Shown: positions 1-6,660, counted from the stretch's first letter. The stretch: 14,641 bases of DNA from an uncultured bacterium (GCA_947088515.1 CAMUHA010000073.1:1-14641), one strand, 5' to 3'. Numbers and translations are program-made. Notes: generated from the letters alone by a model not told the origin.

Positions 1-148
1 CTTATACTTTGATTTGGCTGAGTTCCCGCTCACAGCAAGAGTTGACTCCCGTACACCTTCAAGACCTGGCGATTCCGTTAAGTTTGCTTTTGATGTTGAG
101 AAGATTCACGTATTTGATAAGGAAACAGAACAGACTATTACCAACTAG
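1..148 (+). CDS. Carbohydrate ABC transporter ATP-binding protein, C-terminal fragment (UgpC/MsmX type)
   Basis: Partial gene entering from the left edge. The open frame starts at base 2 and runs 48 codons to TAG at 146-148. The visible residues contain RPGDSVKFAFD followed by KIHVFDKETEQ, which is the C-terminal OB-fold (TOBE) ending of ATPases that energise sugar ABC importers (MsmX, UgpC, MalK family). These ATPases act at the cytoplasmic face of the membrane, and in Firmicutes one of them often serves several sugar importers. The nucleotide-binding domain lies outside the window, so the assignment rests on the tail alone. A strong terminator follows within 11 bases, so this gene ends its transcript. 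The substrate cannot be inferred from this piece. Confidence 0.75.
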   Translation, partial: LYFDLAEFPLTARVDSRTPSRPGDSVKFAFDVEKIHVFDKETEQTITN

Positions 149-158
149 TATTATATGT

Positions 159-187
159 AAAAGGGATGTCATTGACATCCCTTTTTT
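159..187 (+). terminator. Rho-independent terminator after the ABC ATPase gene
   Basis: A 12-bp perfect stem (AAAAGGGATGTC at 159-170 pairing with GACATCCCTTTT at 174-185) closes a 3-base loop (ATT). The 3' arm runs into a T tract (182-187). It lies 11 bases after the ATPase stop codon and before the promoter of the next gene. Confidence 0.93.
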
Positions 188-191
188 ATTG

Positions 192-221
192 TTGCCAAAA
201 TTTAACCATTTCTGGTATACT
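192..221 (+). promoter_or_regulatory. Sigma-A promoter of the CdaR-type regulator gene
   Basis: The -35 box TTGCCA (192-197) and the -10 box TATACT (216-221) are 18 bases apart, and a TGG extended -10 element sits at 213-215. The predicted start lies near 228, giving a leader of about 20 bases to the ATG at 248. It sits directly after the upstream terminator, so the regulator is an independent unit. Confidence 0.75.
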
Positions 222-247
222 GTACAATATAGAAAGGATGTGAAGAT

Positions 248-1333
248 ATGATATCTACACAGGTTATAGCAAACTGTATTGAAGAGCTTCGAATGATTAC
301 AAGGGTGAATTTGGCAGTGTTTGGTCTGGATGGGGTTGTGGTCACTTCCACTTTTGATTGTGGCGACATTTCAACAGCGCTTATTACTGGTTTCGCAGAT
401 TCTCCTGCGGACAGCCAGGTGATAGGGAGGGACCACTTGCTTAAGATTATGGACGAAAACGAGCTGGTTTATATTCTTGTAGCAAGAGGCAGCAATGACG
501 AGGCGTATCTGATTGGAAAGATTGCGGTAAGCCAGTTGCAGCAACTGATAACAGCTTATAAAGAACGTTTTGACAGGAATAATTTTTTTCAAAACCTGTT
601 AATGGACAATCTGTTGCTGGTGGATGTATATAATCGTGCAAAAAAGCTGCATATTGAAGTAATGGCGCCGAGGGTGGTTTTTATTATTGAAACAAGAACC
701 GAGAAGGATGGTACCGCTGCAGAGCTGCTTAGGGGAATGTTTTCAGCACAGTCAGGCGATTTTATCACTGCGGTGGACGAGAGCAGTGTAATACTGATTA
801 AGGCGTTAAGTACAGCAGATGGAAACCAGGAAATTGAACAAACAGCACAGACAATTGTGGATATGATGAGTACAGAAGCTATGATGAATGTCAGAGTGGC
901 ATATGGGACGGTTGTGCAAGAACTTAAAGACGTGTCTAAGTCGTATAAGGAAGCAATGATGGCGCTTGATGTGGGGAAGATTTTTTATGTGGAAAAGAAG
1001 GTGAATTCCTATGGAAGCCTTGGGATAGGACGTCTCATATACCAGCTTCCTGCTAATCTGTGCAGAATTTTTATTGAGGAAATTTTTGGTGATAATGATC
1101 CAGGTGATTTTGATGAGGAAATTGTCACTACTGTAAGTAAGTTTTTTGAGAACAACCTTAATGTGTCAGAGACTTCCAGACAGCTTTTTGTCCATCGGAA
1201 TACACTTGTATACAGGGTGGAAAAACTTCAAAAAAGCACAGGGCTTGATGTACGCACATTTGATGATGCTCTTACTTTTAAGATTGCAATGATGGTTTAT
1301 AATTACATGAAGTATCAGGATTCGGAAAAATGA
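248..1333 (+). CDS. CdaR/PucR-family transcriptional regulator (sugar-diacid regulator type)
   Basis: A 361-residue cytoplasmic regulator. Residues about 1-115 have the fold signature of the sugar-diacid recognition domain (PAS-like ligand sensor), including a GRDHLLK segment. Residues about 130-255 resemble the degenerate GGDEF-like middle domain of CdaR, with VRVAYGTVV and SYKEAMMALDVG. The C-terminus from about residue 299 is the PucR-type helix-turn-helix (NNLNVSETSRQLFVHRNTLVYR). The length is normal for the family. The start is set by GAAAGGATG just upstream of the ATG. Known relatives sense glycerate or sugar acids, or purines, and activate catabolic genes. No diacid gene is visible here, so the ligand and target are unknown. 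Possible targets are the flanking sugar-transport ATPase or its own promoter. The gene has its own promoter and no obvious terminator before the next gene. Confidence 0.88.
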   Translation: MISTQVIANCIEELRMITRVNLAVFGLDGVVVTSTFDCGDISTALITGFADSPADSQVIGRDHLLKIMDENELVYILVARGSNDEAYLIGKIAVSQLQQLITAYKERFDRNNFFQNLLMDNLLLVDVYNRAKKLHIEVMAPRVVFIIETRTEKDGTAAELLRGMFSAQSGDFITAVDESSVILIKALSTADGNQEIEQTAQTIVDMMSTEAMMNVRVAYGTVVQELKDVSKSYKEAMMALDVGKIFYVEKKVNSYGSLGIGRLIYQLPANLCRIFIEEIFGDNDPGDFDEEIVTTVSKFFENNLNVSETSRQLFVHRNTLVYRVEKLQKSTGLDVRTFDDALTFKIAMMVYNYMKYQDSEK

Positions 1334-1379
1334 TTAAAGGAATTTCCGGTATCTGAATATACATGGAAAATGTGGAATG

Positions 1380-1435
1380 AACAACCTTATTTCTGAATAC
1401 AATAATACATAATTGTAGGGAGGGATAAGGTTGTT
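1380..1435 (+). promoter_or_regulatory. Inverted repeat enclosing the ribosome-binding site and start of the next gene
   Basis: AACAACCTTAT (1380-1390) is an exact reverse complement of ATAAGGTTGTT (1425-1435). The 34-base loop contains the AGGGAGGG ribosome-binding site (1417-1424), and the right arm contains the TTG start codon (1431-1433). If transcribed from upstream, the RNA could form an 11-bp stem that buries the start codon. The right arm ends in a T-rich run, so an attenuator role is also possible. No function is proven. Confidence 0.5.
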
Positions 1436-2426
1436 TTTGTATGAAAAGAAAATAGTATATCTTTCATGCTATAAGGAAGGCGTTAAACAGTCCTTGGCCG
1501 GATTTGCAAGGATTTCTGGAAAGAGAGAGGACCTGTTGTTGGACATACATATTAAAAATGTGCAGGAGATGGAAGATGGAAATTATGCACTGTTTCTTGT
1601 GCTTGCAAACAGGGAAGTGCAGTGTGGAACTGCGGCGGCCAAAGGCGGCAGCTTAAATATAGTAAAAAGAATCGTTCAGCATGGAAACGTAGTGCGTGTA
1701 GGGGACGAGCGCTTTCAGGAAGAAGAGATATGCGGCATTTTGATTTATTTAAGTGGTAAAAAGTGGATATCAGGCTATTGGAAGCAGCCGGCTGTTTTTC
1801 CGGCTACAGAAAACCGATCTGAAAGGGATAGAGAGAATAAAAAGGTTAATTCAACAAAAGCAGAAAGTAGAGAAAATGAATCTAATAAAAGCATAGATTT
1901 ATATGCTGCCAATAAAAATCCGGTTATCACTTCTGTAAGCGGAGAAGTAATGAAAAGCAGGATAGAAAAGAAGGAAGCTGCAGATGAGACAAAAAGGGAA
2001 GCAATAGAAAATGTGAAAATGGATATTTCCGGTGTATATACGGGAAACGAGGTGGTGATGGAAACTGCCTCTGAAAATAAGTGGGAGCAGCTTCAAAGAG
2101 GATATAAAAAAGTTCACCCGTTTGGGGATGAAAGGTTGTTTTTATCAATTGAGCCAAAGGACTTTGTAATTCTCCGGGCATCTTATCAAAGGCTTGTAAA
2201 TAACAGTTTTCTTTTACATGGCTTTTATAATTACGGGCACCTGATATTGGGACCTGATGCGGAAATGAGAGATGAAAACAACACCTGCTTTTATCTGGGT
2301 GTGCCGGGAACCTATTTTGAAAGGGAGAAAATGGTAGCTGTGATGTTTGGATTTGAGGGATTTGAGTGTAGCGGAGCAGTAGAAATTGGAAAATTTGGCT
2401 ATTATATGCGACGGGTGGAGCTATAA
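1431..2426 (+). CDS. Uncharacterised Lachnospiraceae protein, probably DUF6128-like
   Basis: A 331-residue protein of unknown function, recognised only by its resemblance to a family seen in Lachnospiraceae (I believe Pfam DUF6128, from memory). It has three parts. An N-terminal domain (about 1-125) starts with IVYLSCYKEGVKQSLAGF. A charged, low-complexity linker (about 126-220) is rich in K, E, N and S. A well-ordered C-terminal domain (about 225-331) contains HPFGDERLFLSIEPKDF, SFLLHGFYNYGHLILG and YLGVPGTYFEREK and ends with FGYYMRRVEL. No signal peptide or membrane segment is visible. The start is TTG at 1431, six bases after AGGGAGGG; a second TTG at 1437 is less well spaced. It lies 97 bases after the regulator without a terminator, so it may be read through from it. 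Its stop lies at the 3' end of the convergent SRP RNA. Confidence 0.82.
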   Translation: MFLYEKKIVYLSCYKEGVKQSLAGFARISGKREDLLLDIHIKNVQEMEDGNYALFLVLANREVQCGTAAAKGGSLNIVKRIVQHGNVVRVGDERFQEEEICGILIYLSGKKWISGYWKQPAVFPATENRSERDRENKKVNSTKAESRENESNKSIDLYAANKNPVITSVSGEVMKSRIEKKEAADETKREAIENVKMDISGVYTGNEVVMETASENKWEQLQRGYKKVHPFGDERLFLSIEPKDFVILRASYQRLVNNSFLLHGFYNYGHLILGPDAEMRDENNTCFYLGVPGTYFEREKMVAVMFGFEGFECSGAVEIGKFGYYMRRVEL

Positions 2427-2427
2427 A

Positions 2428-2688
2428 TTTTATTTTCAGGGAAACTGTCATGCGTTACCTGTCCAGTTAGCTAAAACCAGGCACCCTTACGGCACATGAA
2501 AAGTTCTGTTTAGTGCTGCTTTGTTCCCAACCTGACACGGTTCACAGATTTCCATTGCGTAAGACCCAATCTTCAGACACCACTTATACAGGGCGGCCAT
2601 GACAGCTTCCCTAAAAATAAAGCTTCACAGTCCCTAATATGCTGGCAATTTTGCATAGGACAATCATCTGGCCTTATGCAAAGTATCT
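2428..2688 (-). ncRNA. ffs: Signal recognition particle RNA, large bacterial type (with Alu domain)
   Basis: The RNA core of the signal recognition particle, which binds Ffh and targets membrane proteins. On the minus strand the hallmark domain IV reads GUCAGG-UUG-GGAA-CAA-AGCAGC (positions 2536 to 2515). This is the universal SRP apical hairpin with its GGAA tetraloop. Flanking segments match the Bacillus scRNA pattern: AAGUGGUGU and GUGAACCGUGUCAGG before it, CAUGUGCCGUAAGGGUGCCUGG and AGCUAACU after it. The long helix 5 is closed by pairing 2598-2612 with 2438-2452, extended by an A/U stretch. The 5' part (about 2635-2688) holds an Alu-like stem, GUCCUA with UAGGGAC. The length of about 260 nt fits the large type (about 270 nt in Bacillus). 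The 5' end is inferred from the promoter. The 3' end is uncertain by several bases because no U-tract terminator is visible, so processing is likely. Confidence 0.92.
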
Positions 2689-2694
2689 TCTTGT

Positions 2695-2723
2695 AGTATA
2701 TGTTTTTTCATTCTGTTTGTCAA
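2695..2723 (-). promoter_or_regulatory. Promoter of the SRP RNA
   Basis: Read on the minus strand, TTGACA (2723-2718) and TATACT (2700-2695) are separated by exactly 17 bases. It matches the sigma-A consensus except one base in the -10 box. Initiation is expected near 2688, just upstream of the Alu-like 5' part of the RNA. Confidence 0.88.
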
Positions 2724-2728
2724 CAAAA

Positions 2729-2857
2729 ATGATATGGAAAAATCATAGTAACTGCATTTGCACATACCAAGTTGCCAGCGGTGAAGCGCAAATGCTCTCA
2801 TAATCTACTGAATTGACTGCAAATGGCAACAATTGATTTCCGATTATGGAAAATGCA
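2729..2857 (+). promoter_or_regulatory. Repeat-rich leader upstream of tadA
   Basis: The stretch between the SRP promoter and tadA holds no convincing gene but carries several mutually overlapping inverted repeats. GCATTTGC (2754-2761) can pair with GCAAATGC (2788-2795), with TGCAAATG (2818-2825) or with AAATGCA (2851-2857). GTTGCCA (2771-2777) pairs with TGGCAAC (2824-2830). TTTCC and GGAAA form a small hairpin around 2836-2854. I see no convincing plus-strand promoter, so the transcript start for tadA is not located. Confidence 0.4.
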
Positions 2858-2886
2858 ATACAAAAAAGAGGAGAAAATTAAGGAAC

Positions 2887-3429
2887 ATGACAGAACAGGA
2901 AAAGTTCATGAAACAGGCGCTGAAACAGGCGGAAAAGGCTTATGCTTTGGGGGAAGTGCCTATTGGGTGTGTGATTGTATATGAGGGGAAAATTATTGGG
3001 AGGGGATATAATCGCAGAAATACAGATAAAAATACGTTGTCACATGCGGAAATTACAGCAATCAATAAGGCAAGCAAAAAAATGGGGGACTGGCGGTTAG
3101 AGGGATGTACGTTATATGTGACGCTTGAGCCGTGCCAGATGTGTGCCGGAGCTATTGTGCAGGCAAGAATAGATGAAGTAGTGATGGGAAGTATGAATCC
3201 AAAAGCAGGCTGTGGCGGGTCAATATTAAATATTTTGGAGATGCCGGAATTTAATCATCAGGTAAAGGTGACAAGAGGGGTGCTGCAGGAAGAGTGCGCC
3301 CATATGCTGACTACATTTTTTAAGGAGCTTCGGATACGCAATAAACGGGAGAAAGAGCAAAAAAATTCAGCTCTTCTCCCCAACAATATTCTGCATCCAG
3401 ACACCGCTTCTGACCATGAAGAATCCTAA
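2887..3429 (+). CDS. tadA: tRNA-specific adenosine deaminase TadA
   Basis: Deaminates adenosine 34 to inosine in tRNA-Arg(ACG), which allows CGU, CGC and CGA decoding. The 180-residue protein has the cytidine/deoxycytidylate deaminase fold. HAE at residues 53-55 supplies one zinc ligand (H53) and the catalytic glutamate (E55). PCQMC at residues 82-86 supplies the other zinc ligands (C83, C86). GEVPIGCVIV (22-31) and TLYVTLEPC are typical of TadA. The open frame extends upstream to about 2833, but homology begins at MTEQEKFM, so the ATG at 2887 is chosen. GAGGAG (2868-2873) is the nearest ribosome-binding site, at a long 13-base spacing. The C-terminal tail beyond about residue 155 is basic, then irregular, and its last 63 bases overlap the 3' end of the convergent MATE gene. 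Confidence 0.95.
   Translation: MTEQEKFMKQALKQAEKAYALGEVPIGCVIVYEGKIIGRGYNRRNTDKNTLSHAEITAINKASKKMGDWRLEGCTLYVTLEPCQMCAGAIVQARIDEVVMGSMNPKAGCGGSILNILEMPEFNHQVKVTRGVLQEECAHMLTTFFKELRIRNKREKEQKNSALLPNNILHPDTASDHEES
3347..3380. other. Strong hairpin at the tadA/MATE convergence point
   Basis: GGGAGAAAGAGC (3347-3358) pairs with GCTCTTCTCCC (3370-3380) with one bulged A, giving 11 base pairs around an 11-base loop. The loop holds a run of seven A on the plus strand (seven T on the minus strand). The hairpin spans the MATE stop codon and lies inside the tadA coding region. Neither strand has a T tract after the stem, so it is not a canonical terminator. Confidence 0.55.
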
Positions 3430-4767
3430 CACCACTTTAATAATCTCTGTAAACTGAACCAGGAAAAAGACAGTCGTTATGTATAGGGAAGTGTAGTTTG
3501 CCAGCAGATAGGCAAAGGGGATTACGAGTACCCAGGTGTAAACACTGTCAAAAAGAAAAGTGACAACCGTTTTTCCGCCGGAACGCAAAGTAAAGTAAGC
3601 GCAATGGGAAAAAGCGCAAAGGGGCATAACAAGGGCTGAGATGACAATCAGCTTTTGGGCAAGCGCTTTGATGCTTTCTTCTGTGTTATAGATGGAGGGG
3701 AAATACCTGCCAATTACAACCATAATCATTGAAATGCAGGAACAGCAGAAAACACTAAAGAAGATCATCTTATTGTCAGCATCTTTTGCTTCTTCTGTTT
3801 TGCCTGCGCCAAGGAGCTGACCTACCACAATGGAAATGCAGCCGCCAAGTTGTATGTAAACGATATTGAACAGGTTACTGATAGTGGAGGAGATATTCTG
3901 GGCAGCCACAACTTCTAATCCACGGACAGCATAACACTGGGAGATAACAGCCATACCTGCCGCCCAGAACATTTCATTAAACATTAAAGGAGACCCTTTT
4001 ACTAAAATACCTTTAAGGATATGCCAGGGAATTTTAGGACTGCTGTATGCGCCTTTAATGTAAGGATTAACTTTTTTGTGGCTGTGTGTCCAGAACACTA
4101 CAATTGCACATTCAATAAAGCGTGCAATTACCGTTGCGATAGCCGCACCGCGTACGCCAAGTGAAGGCGCTCCAAAGACGCCAAAAATCAGTATGTAGTC
4201 AAGAATCAGATTGGTAATAACTGCTACAATTCCTGCCAGCATGGGTACAAAAGTTTGTCCGGTTTCGCGGATGGTATTAGTATATGACTGGCCAAGAGCA
4301 AAAGGAATCAGACCGATAACCATAATTGCAAGATATTCCTTTCCATATCTTAAGGCCAGGGAGATATCGCCTACACTGCCGCTATCATTTAAATAGAGGG
4401 AAATCAGCTGGGTATCAAAAAATCCAAACAATATAAGTGCAGCTCCGGTAATGACGGTACAGGCATAGAGTTTAAAACGAAAAGTGTATTTCTGGCCTTC
4501 ATAGTCACCTTTTCCAAAAAACTGTGTGCCGAAAATACCAGCGCCTGAAACGCCTCCAAATATACAAATATTAAAAACAAACATCAGTTGGTTGACAATA
4601 GCAACACCGGACATTTGTTCAGTGCCAATCTGTCCTACCATAATATTGTCTAAAAAACTGACGAAGCTGGTAATGGCATTTTGAATAATCATTGGCACTG
4701 CAAGATAGAGTACACGTCTGTAAAAGTCTTTGTCACCTATAAATTTGTTTCGAAACCATTTCAACAT
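3367..4767 (-). CDS. MATE-family multidrug efflux transporter
   Basis: An inner-membrane antiporter of the MATE (NorM/DinF) superfamily, which exports cationic drugs or metabolites in exchange for Na+ or H+. From the chosen start the protein is 466 residues, with about 12 hydrophobic segments in two homologous halves, as usual for the family. Typical first-half sequence includes LAVPMIIQNAITSFVSFLDN, MVGQIG and SGAGIFGTQFFGKGD. The repeat in the second half contains SPLMFNEMFWAAG and GGCISIVVGQLLGAGK. The open frame begins at GTG 4806, but the predicted transcript start is near 4810 and neither that GTG nor ATG 4788 has a ribosome-binding site. ATG 4767 follows GGAGA by 8 bases and is preferred. 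The substrate is unknown. An operator-like palindrome at the start site suggests repression by a local or remote regulator. Confidence 0.9.
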   Translation of the reverse strand: MLKWFRNKFIGDKDFYRRVLYLAVPMIIQNAITSFVSFLDNIMVGQIGTEQMSGVAIVNQLMFVFNICIFGGVSGAGIFGTQFFGKGDYEGQKYTFRFKLYACTVITGAALILFGFFDTQLISLYLNDSGSVGDISLALRYGKEYLAIMVIGLIPFALGQSYTNTIRETGQTFVPMLAGIVAVITNLILDYILIFGVFGAPSLGVRGAAIATVIARFIECAIVVFWTHSHKKVNPYIKGAYSSPKIPWHILKGILVKGSPLMFNEMFWAAGMAVISQCYAVRGLEVVAAQNISSTISNLFNIVYIQLGGCISIVVGQLLGAGKTEEAKDADNKMIFFSVFCCSCISMIMVVIGRYFPSIYNTEESIKALAQKLIVISALVMPLCAFSHCAYFTLRSGGKTVVTFLFDSVYTWVLVIPFAYLLANYTSLYITTVFFLVQFTEIIKVVLGFFMVRSGVWMQNIVGEKS

Positions 4768-4798
4768 AATAACATTCTCCATAATCATTTTGTCTGTA

Positions 4799-4814
4799 TC
4801 TGACACATGTCAGA
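4799..4814 (-). promoter_or_regulatory. Operator-like palindrome at the MATE transcription start
   Basis: TCTGACA (4799-4805) and TGTCAGA (4808-4814) form a 7-bp dyad with a 2-base centre. It covers the predicted +1 region just downstream of the MATE -10 box. This is the usual place for a TetR- or MarR-type repressor site, but no such gene is in the window. Confidence 0.5.
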
Positions 4815-4816
4815 CT

Positions 4817-4845
4817 ATTGTAATGGAAAGAGCAGCCGCCGTCAA
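4817..4845 (-). promoter_or_regulatory. Sigma-A promoter of the MATE gene
   Basis: On the minus strand, TTGACG (4845-4840) and TACAAT (4822-4817) lie 17 bases apart. Initiation is expected near 4810, which leaves a leader of about 43 bases to the preferred ATG at 4767. Confidence 0.8.
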
Positions 4846-5105
4846 TAGATTTACAAGCTGATTTTTGTAAGGCGGTTAACTGTTTGTGCCAGCCATATCA
4901 GAGGGGAAAGATTGGGCTTGCAGGATTGAGGGATAGAATTTTATGGGCAAGACAATTATGCTATTGACAGAAGGACAGAAAATAAAGGAGAATATAAGAA
5001 AAGCAGGAAACTCTAAAATAACATAAGTGACTGTGCTTATTTTGGGAAAGTCCAATTTTCAAATATCTATAATGAAGCAGCTGGGAAAAAGAATGGAGGA
5101 TGAAA
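4846..5105 (+). promoter_or_regulatory. Upstream region of the GH32 gene
   Basis: This intergenic stretch has no convincing gene. The likely -10 box for the GH32 gene is TATAAT (5068-5073), but its -35 is poor. An A/T dyad, AAAATAA (5015-5021) and TTATTTT (5037-5043), lies just upstream and could be an operator. A TTGACA (4964-4969) has no matching -10. A 27-codon frame (4943-5026) with a weak GAGGGA site is noted but not called as a gene. Confidence 0.35.
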
Positions 5106-6590
5106 ATGACAAGTCAGACACTGCATAAGGCGCGCAAATATGAACAGGAAGCAGAAAAGCTGATTAAGAAAGAAGAGCGTCCGGATTTTCATTTGTCTGT
5201 ACGCGCGGGATGGCTGAATGACCCAAATGGATTCTCTTACTTTAAGGGGGAATATCATTTGTTTTATCAGTATTATCCCTATGATACCAAGTGGGGCCCT
5301 ATGCACTGGGGACATGCAGTAAGCAAAGACCTTCTGCACTGGGAATATCTTCCGGCAGCTTTGGCGCCGGATGAAGCATACGACAAGGATGGCTGCTTTT
5401 CCGGGAGTGCAGTGGAGCTGTCAGACGGCAGGCATTTGTTGATGTACACAGGGGTTTTAAAAGAACGCCAGACAGACGGAAGATGGTGTGGCGTGCAGAC
5501 ACAGTGCCTGGCTGTTGGAGATGGCGTAGATTACATAAAATATGAAAAAAACCCTGTAATTGATGAAAGCAGTCTGCCAGAAGGCGGCAGCCGGGTTGAT
5601 TTCCGGGACCCGAAAATTTGGCAGGAGAAGGATGGAACCTATCGCTGTGTGGCTGGGAACCGCTCTGCAGATGGCAGTGGTCAGATTTTGCTGTATACAA
5701 GTCAGGATGGATTTAATTGGGCGTTCAAAAGTGTACTGTTGCCCAATAATAACCGATTTGGAAGAATGTGGGAATGCCCTGATTTTTTTGAATTGGATGG
5801 GGCTTGGGTATTGCTTACAAGTCCACAGGATATGCTTCCAAAGGGACTTGAGTATCATAATGGAAATGGAACTCTCTGTCTGATTGGTGATTTGGATGAA
5901 GCGTCAGGCGCTTTTACAGAAAAAAGCGACCAGTCAGTTGACTATGGAATTGATTTTTATGCGCCTCAGACTCTGCTCTCTCCAGATGGACGGAGGATAA
6001 TGATTGGATGGATGCAGAACTGGGACACCTGTGAGCCGCAGATACATAACAAGCATTGGTTTGGCCAGATGAGCCTGCCAAGGGAGTTGTCCATAAGAGA
6101 TGGAAGGCTTTATCAGAATCCCGTAAGGGAGCTGGAGGAAATGCGCTGCAATAAGGTGACGCATACAGATGTCTCTTTTTCAGAAACGATAAGCCTGGAA
6201 GGGGTAAAAGGAAGACGAATGGACATGGAACTTGTGCTCCGGCCAGGAGATGAACAGAAAATTTACCAGAAATTTGCTGTCCGGTTTGCCCAGAATGATA
6301 AATACCAGACATCATTAAGTTTTCGTCCCAGAGAATCTATATTAAAGGTGGACAGAAAATTTTCAGGTTCCCGCAAGGCGATTATCCATCAGAGACGTTG
6401 TATGGTTAACAGTACGGACGGAAATTTGAAGCTCCGTATAATTCTGGACCGTTTTAGCGCGGAGGTTTTTGTAAATGATGGAGAACATGTTCTGACAGCA
6501 ACCATATATACAGAGCAGGAGGCAGATGGAGTTTCTTTCTTTGCGGATGGGGATGTTAAAATGGATATCGTGAAATATGATTTACTGTAA
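5106..6590 (+). CDS. GH32 beta-fructofuranosidase (sucrose or sucrose-6-phosphate hydrolase)
   Basis: Hydrolyses beta-fructofuranosyl bonds in sucrose, sucrose 6-phosphate or short fructans. The 494-residue protein has no signal peptide, so it is cytoplasmic and must act on imported substrate. The five-blade propeller carries all three catalytic residues of family GH32: the nucleophile D39 in WLNDPNG (36-42), the transition-state stabiliser D168 in FRDPKIW (166-172) and the acid/base E223 in WECPDFF (222-228). The C-terminal part (about 345-494) is the beta-sandwich module. ATG 5106 is chosen because GGAGG (5095-5099) lies 6 bases before it, whereas it directly abuts the alternative ATG at 5100. 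No phosphotransferase or fructokinase gene is adjacent, so the exact substrate is open and no gene name is given. Confidence 0.92.
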   Translation: MTSQTLHKARKYEQEAEKLIKKEERPDFHLSVRAGWLNDPNGFSYFKGEYHLFYQYYPYDTKWGPMHWGHAVSKDLLHWEYLPAALAPDEAYDKDGCFSGSAVELSDGRHLLMYTGVLKERQTDGRWCGVQTQCLAVGDGVDYIKYEKNPVIDESSLPEGGSRVDFRDPKIWQEKDGTYRCVAGNRSADGSGQILLYTSQDGFNWAFKSVLLPNNNRFGRMWECPDFFELDGAWVLLTSPQDMLPKGLEYHNGNGTLCLIGDLDEASGAFTEKSDQSVDYGIDFYAPQTLLSPDGRRIMIGWMQNWDTCEPQIHNKHWFGQMSLPRELSIRDGRLYQNPVRELEEMRCNKVTHTDVSFSETISLEGVKGRRMDMELVLRPGDEQKIYQKFAVRFAQNDKYQTSLSFRPRESILKVDRKFSGSRKAIIHQRRCMVNSTDGNLKLRIILDRFSAEVFVNDGEHVLTATIYTEQEADGVSFFADGDVKMDIVKYDLL

Positions 6591-6660
6591 AATTTAGGAG
6601 ATTAATTCAGTTTATAATTATTTTTAAACAGAAGCAAAACCTATATGAAACGTAGAGAAA

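Noticed and set aside
2664..2801. A 45-codon minus-strand frame running across the SRP promoter
   Set aside because: It lacks a ribosome-binding site and overlaps the SRP -35/-10 boxes and the RNA 5' end, so it is unlikely to be a gene. It may still mark a dispersed repeat, which a genome self-search could test.
2771..2831. tRNA-like element closed by a 7-bp stem GTTGCCA/TGGCAAC followed by A
   Set aside because: Only 61 bases long, with no T-arm motif and no recognisable anticodon arm.
2833..2886. Upstream extension of tadA from a TTG codon
   Set aside because: The extra 18 residues are outside the conserved TadA start, and no ribosome-binding site fits.
4964..4998. TTGACA with TATAAG as a GH32 promoter
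   Set aside because: The spacing is 23 bases, far too long for sigma-A.
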